A stretch of 64,000 nucleotides of DNA from Actinopolyspora mzabensis (GTDB lineage Bacteria > Actinomycetota > Actinomycetes > Mycobacteriales > Pseudonocardiaceae). The stretch spans positions 248,001 to 312,000 of the forward strand of contig NZ_FNFM01000003.1 in NCBI RefSeq assembly GCF_900101095.1. Reading direction: 5' to 3'. The translations under genes and the position numbers were made by a program. This document shows, in pieces, positions 63,128-64,000 of the stretch (positions are counted from its first letter, which is position 1; every line of letters starts with the position of its first letter). The notes below the pieces were generated by a model. The model saw nothing but the letters and a program-made list of their open reading frames with translations. It did not search any database and had not been told where the DNA came from.

Positions 63128-63779
63128 CCGGCCTCCTCACTCTAACGTCGCCGTATATTTTCCCCCGCTGTGCATCTCGATGCTTCATACGAATGGAGCA
63201 TAAGCATCTCGTACGGCCTCGTCTGCCTGGGCGTAAGAGCGTGGAGTTCGGTCATGATACGACGAACGGAAGTTGCGGGAAGACCTGTTCGAGGTCGCCT
63301 TCGTACTCGTCGAGCGTCGGTCGGCGAGGCGGTTGGGTCTGTGATCGGACAGAGCGTCAACCTGCCCCATGACGACTGGTCGCGCCAGAGCGCGCGGTGG
63401 ACGGTCGGGCGGGACACGGAGCACCGCTCGATGGAATGGGTGGTCGTGCACTCGTCGGTGTCGTGCAGCACCGCGGTTGGGCTTGCTGTTTCGGCGGGAG
63501 CTTGCCTTGCGTGCACAAGTTCGGTCGTGGGGGTACCCACGTTTTCACCGTGACGATTCGGTGGCGGCTACGAGGAATGCTTCCGCGCAGATATGCGCTG
63601 TGCAGTCGTGCGTCGTCGAACGTGTCGGCGATATGAGCGCGGGCAGGATCGAAGACGGAGGCGAACGCCGCAGGCACTCGGTACAGGGCTCCTTTCCGGG
63701 GCGATGAGCCGGTTCTCAGCCGTGCCTCTCCACTGGGTGGCTGCGTCATGCGGCGTTGTTGGTTACCAACCGGTGTGTC
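63128..63779. other. Right-edge region without a supported gene
   Basis: About 650 bases with open frames in several phases but no convincing start, ribosome-binding site or family match. The region upstream of the response regulator should hold its promoter. The rest looks like degenerate sequence and may mark the right border of the cluster. Confidence 0.45.
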
Positions 63780-64000
63780 TTCGGTGAAGATCCTGCGCCA
63801 GTAGTAGGGATGGGCGTCTTGCAGTCTTACCCAGGACACCTCGGTCGGCTCGTCGGCTGTGGGAACACGACCAGTCCCCCTGATCCGTGCCCGGCCAGCC
63901 CCTCCAAGCAGACGCCGCAGGGGCTCAGGACGACGGACCGGGAGTGTGTCTCGCAGCGGAGGCATACTGATGCCAAGACGGTCTTGTGCTGCTTGAGTGC
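63780..64000 (-). pseudogene. Cytidine-deaminase-like fragment with frameshift
   Basis: Read from the right edge on the minus strand, one frame gives HKTVLASVCLR and VLSPCGVCLEGLA, the zinc-binding PCGxC part of the cytidine/blasticidin deaminase fold. Near 63885 the likeness continues in another frame as VPTADEPTEVSWVRL and HPYYWRRIF, which fits the C-terminal end of this family. The N-terminal HAE part would lie beyond the window. One frameshift implies a decayed gene or a sequencing error. Confidence 0.45.

Noticed and set aside
1-64000. tRNA or rRNA genes
   Set aside because: No cloverleaf-type sequence or rRNA-like conserved stretch was recognised by eye. A tRNAscan/Infernal run would settle it.

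Overview
The window comes from a high-GC actinomycete. The evidence is GC-rich third codon positions, many 4-bp ATGA/GTGA gene overlaps, SARP, AraC and ECF regulators, and a neocarzinostatin-type apoprotein. Apart from an inserted transposon and the right edge, it is most of a biosynthetic gene cluster for a nine-membered chromoprotein enediyne (C-1027, neocarzinostatin, kedarcidin and maduropeptin class). The left edge cuts a condensation-enzyme gene, so the cluster continues beyond base 1.

Layout. (1) 1-9069: end of a stand-alone NRPS condensation enzyme, a flavin halogenase, a TIM-barrel glycosidase-like protein, an alpha/beta hydrolase, and four nucleotide-pentose genes (UDP-glucose dehydrogenase, UDP-glucuronate decarboxylase-like, sugar C-methyltransferase, aminotransferase). 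(2) 9308-15903: O-methyltransferase, an iterative KS-AT-DH-ACP synthase without KR (orsellinate type), and an aryl-acid ligase. (3) 16182-27248, minus strand: a flavin monooxygenase, an AhpD-like protein, and the conserved enediyne genes E9, E8, E7, UnbU, UnbV and UnbL, headed by an AraC regulator. (4) 27795-37534: a 9.7-kb Tn3-family transposon with 38-bp inverted repeats, a decayed tnpA, four sulfur-metabolism/transport genes, and a resolvase whose 5' region carries an IS5-type insertion. (5) 37683-44742: orphan sensor kinase, SARP, an SDR lacking its catalytic Tyr/Lys, an unusual ECF sigma factor, and three SgcJ-family NTF2-like paralogues. (6) 45379-54680: apoprotein, DHA2 exporter, glycosyltransferase, O-methyltransferase, SgcC-like monooxygenase, P450 and alcohol dehydrogenase. 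(7) 55131-62422: the enediyne PKS (PKSE), its thioesterase, a flavin reductase and a chain of very small ORFs. (8) 62522-64000: an orphan NarL-type response regulator and a frameshifted cytidine-deaminase-like remnant.

How the genes fit together (inference from family knowledge). PKSE with its thioesterase makes the polyene, which UnbL/V/U, E6-E9 and the SgcJ proteins help convert to the nine-membered core. Halogenase, SgcC-like hydroxylase, O-methyltransferase and condensation enzyme would build and attach a chlorinated, hydroxylated, methoxylated tyrosine-derived unit. The pentose genes plus glycosyltransferase would supply a 4-amino-3-C-methyl-pentose like madurosamine. The orsellinate-type synthase, methyltransferase, a P450 and the ligase would supply an aromatic acid. 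The product is bound by the secreted apoprotein and exported by the DHA2 pump. The combination resembles maduropeptin but has an orsellinate-type synthase in place of a KR-containing 6-methylsalicylate-type one. I do not recognise it as a specific published cluster. No tRNA, rRNA or CRISPR array was seen.
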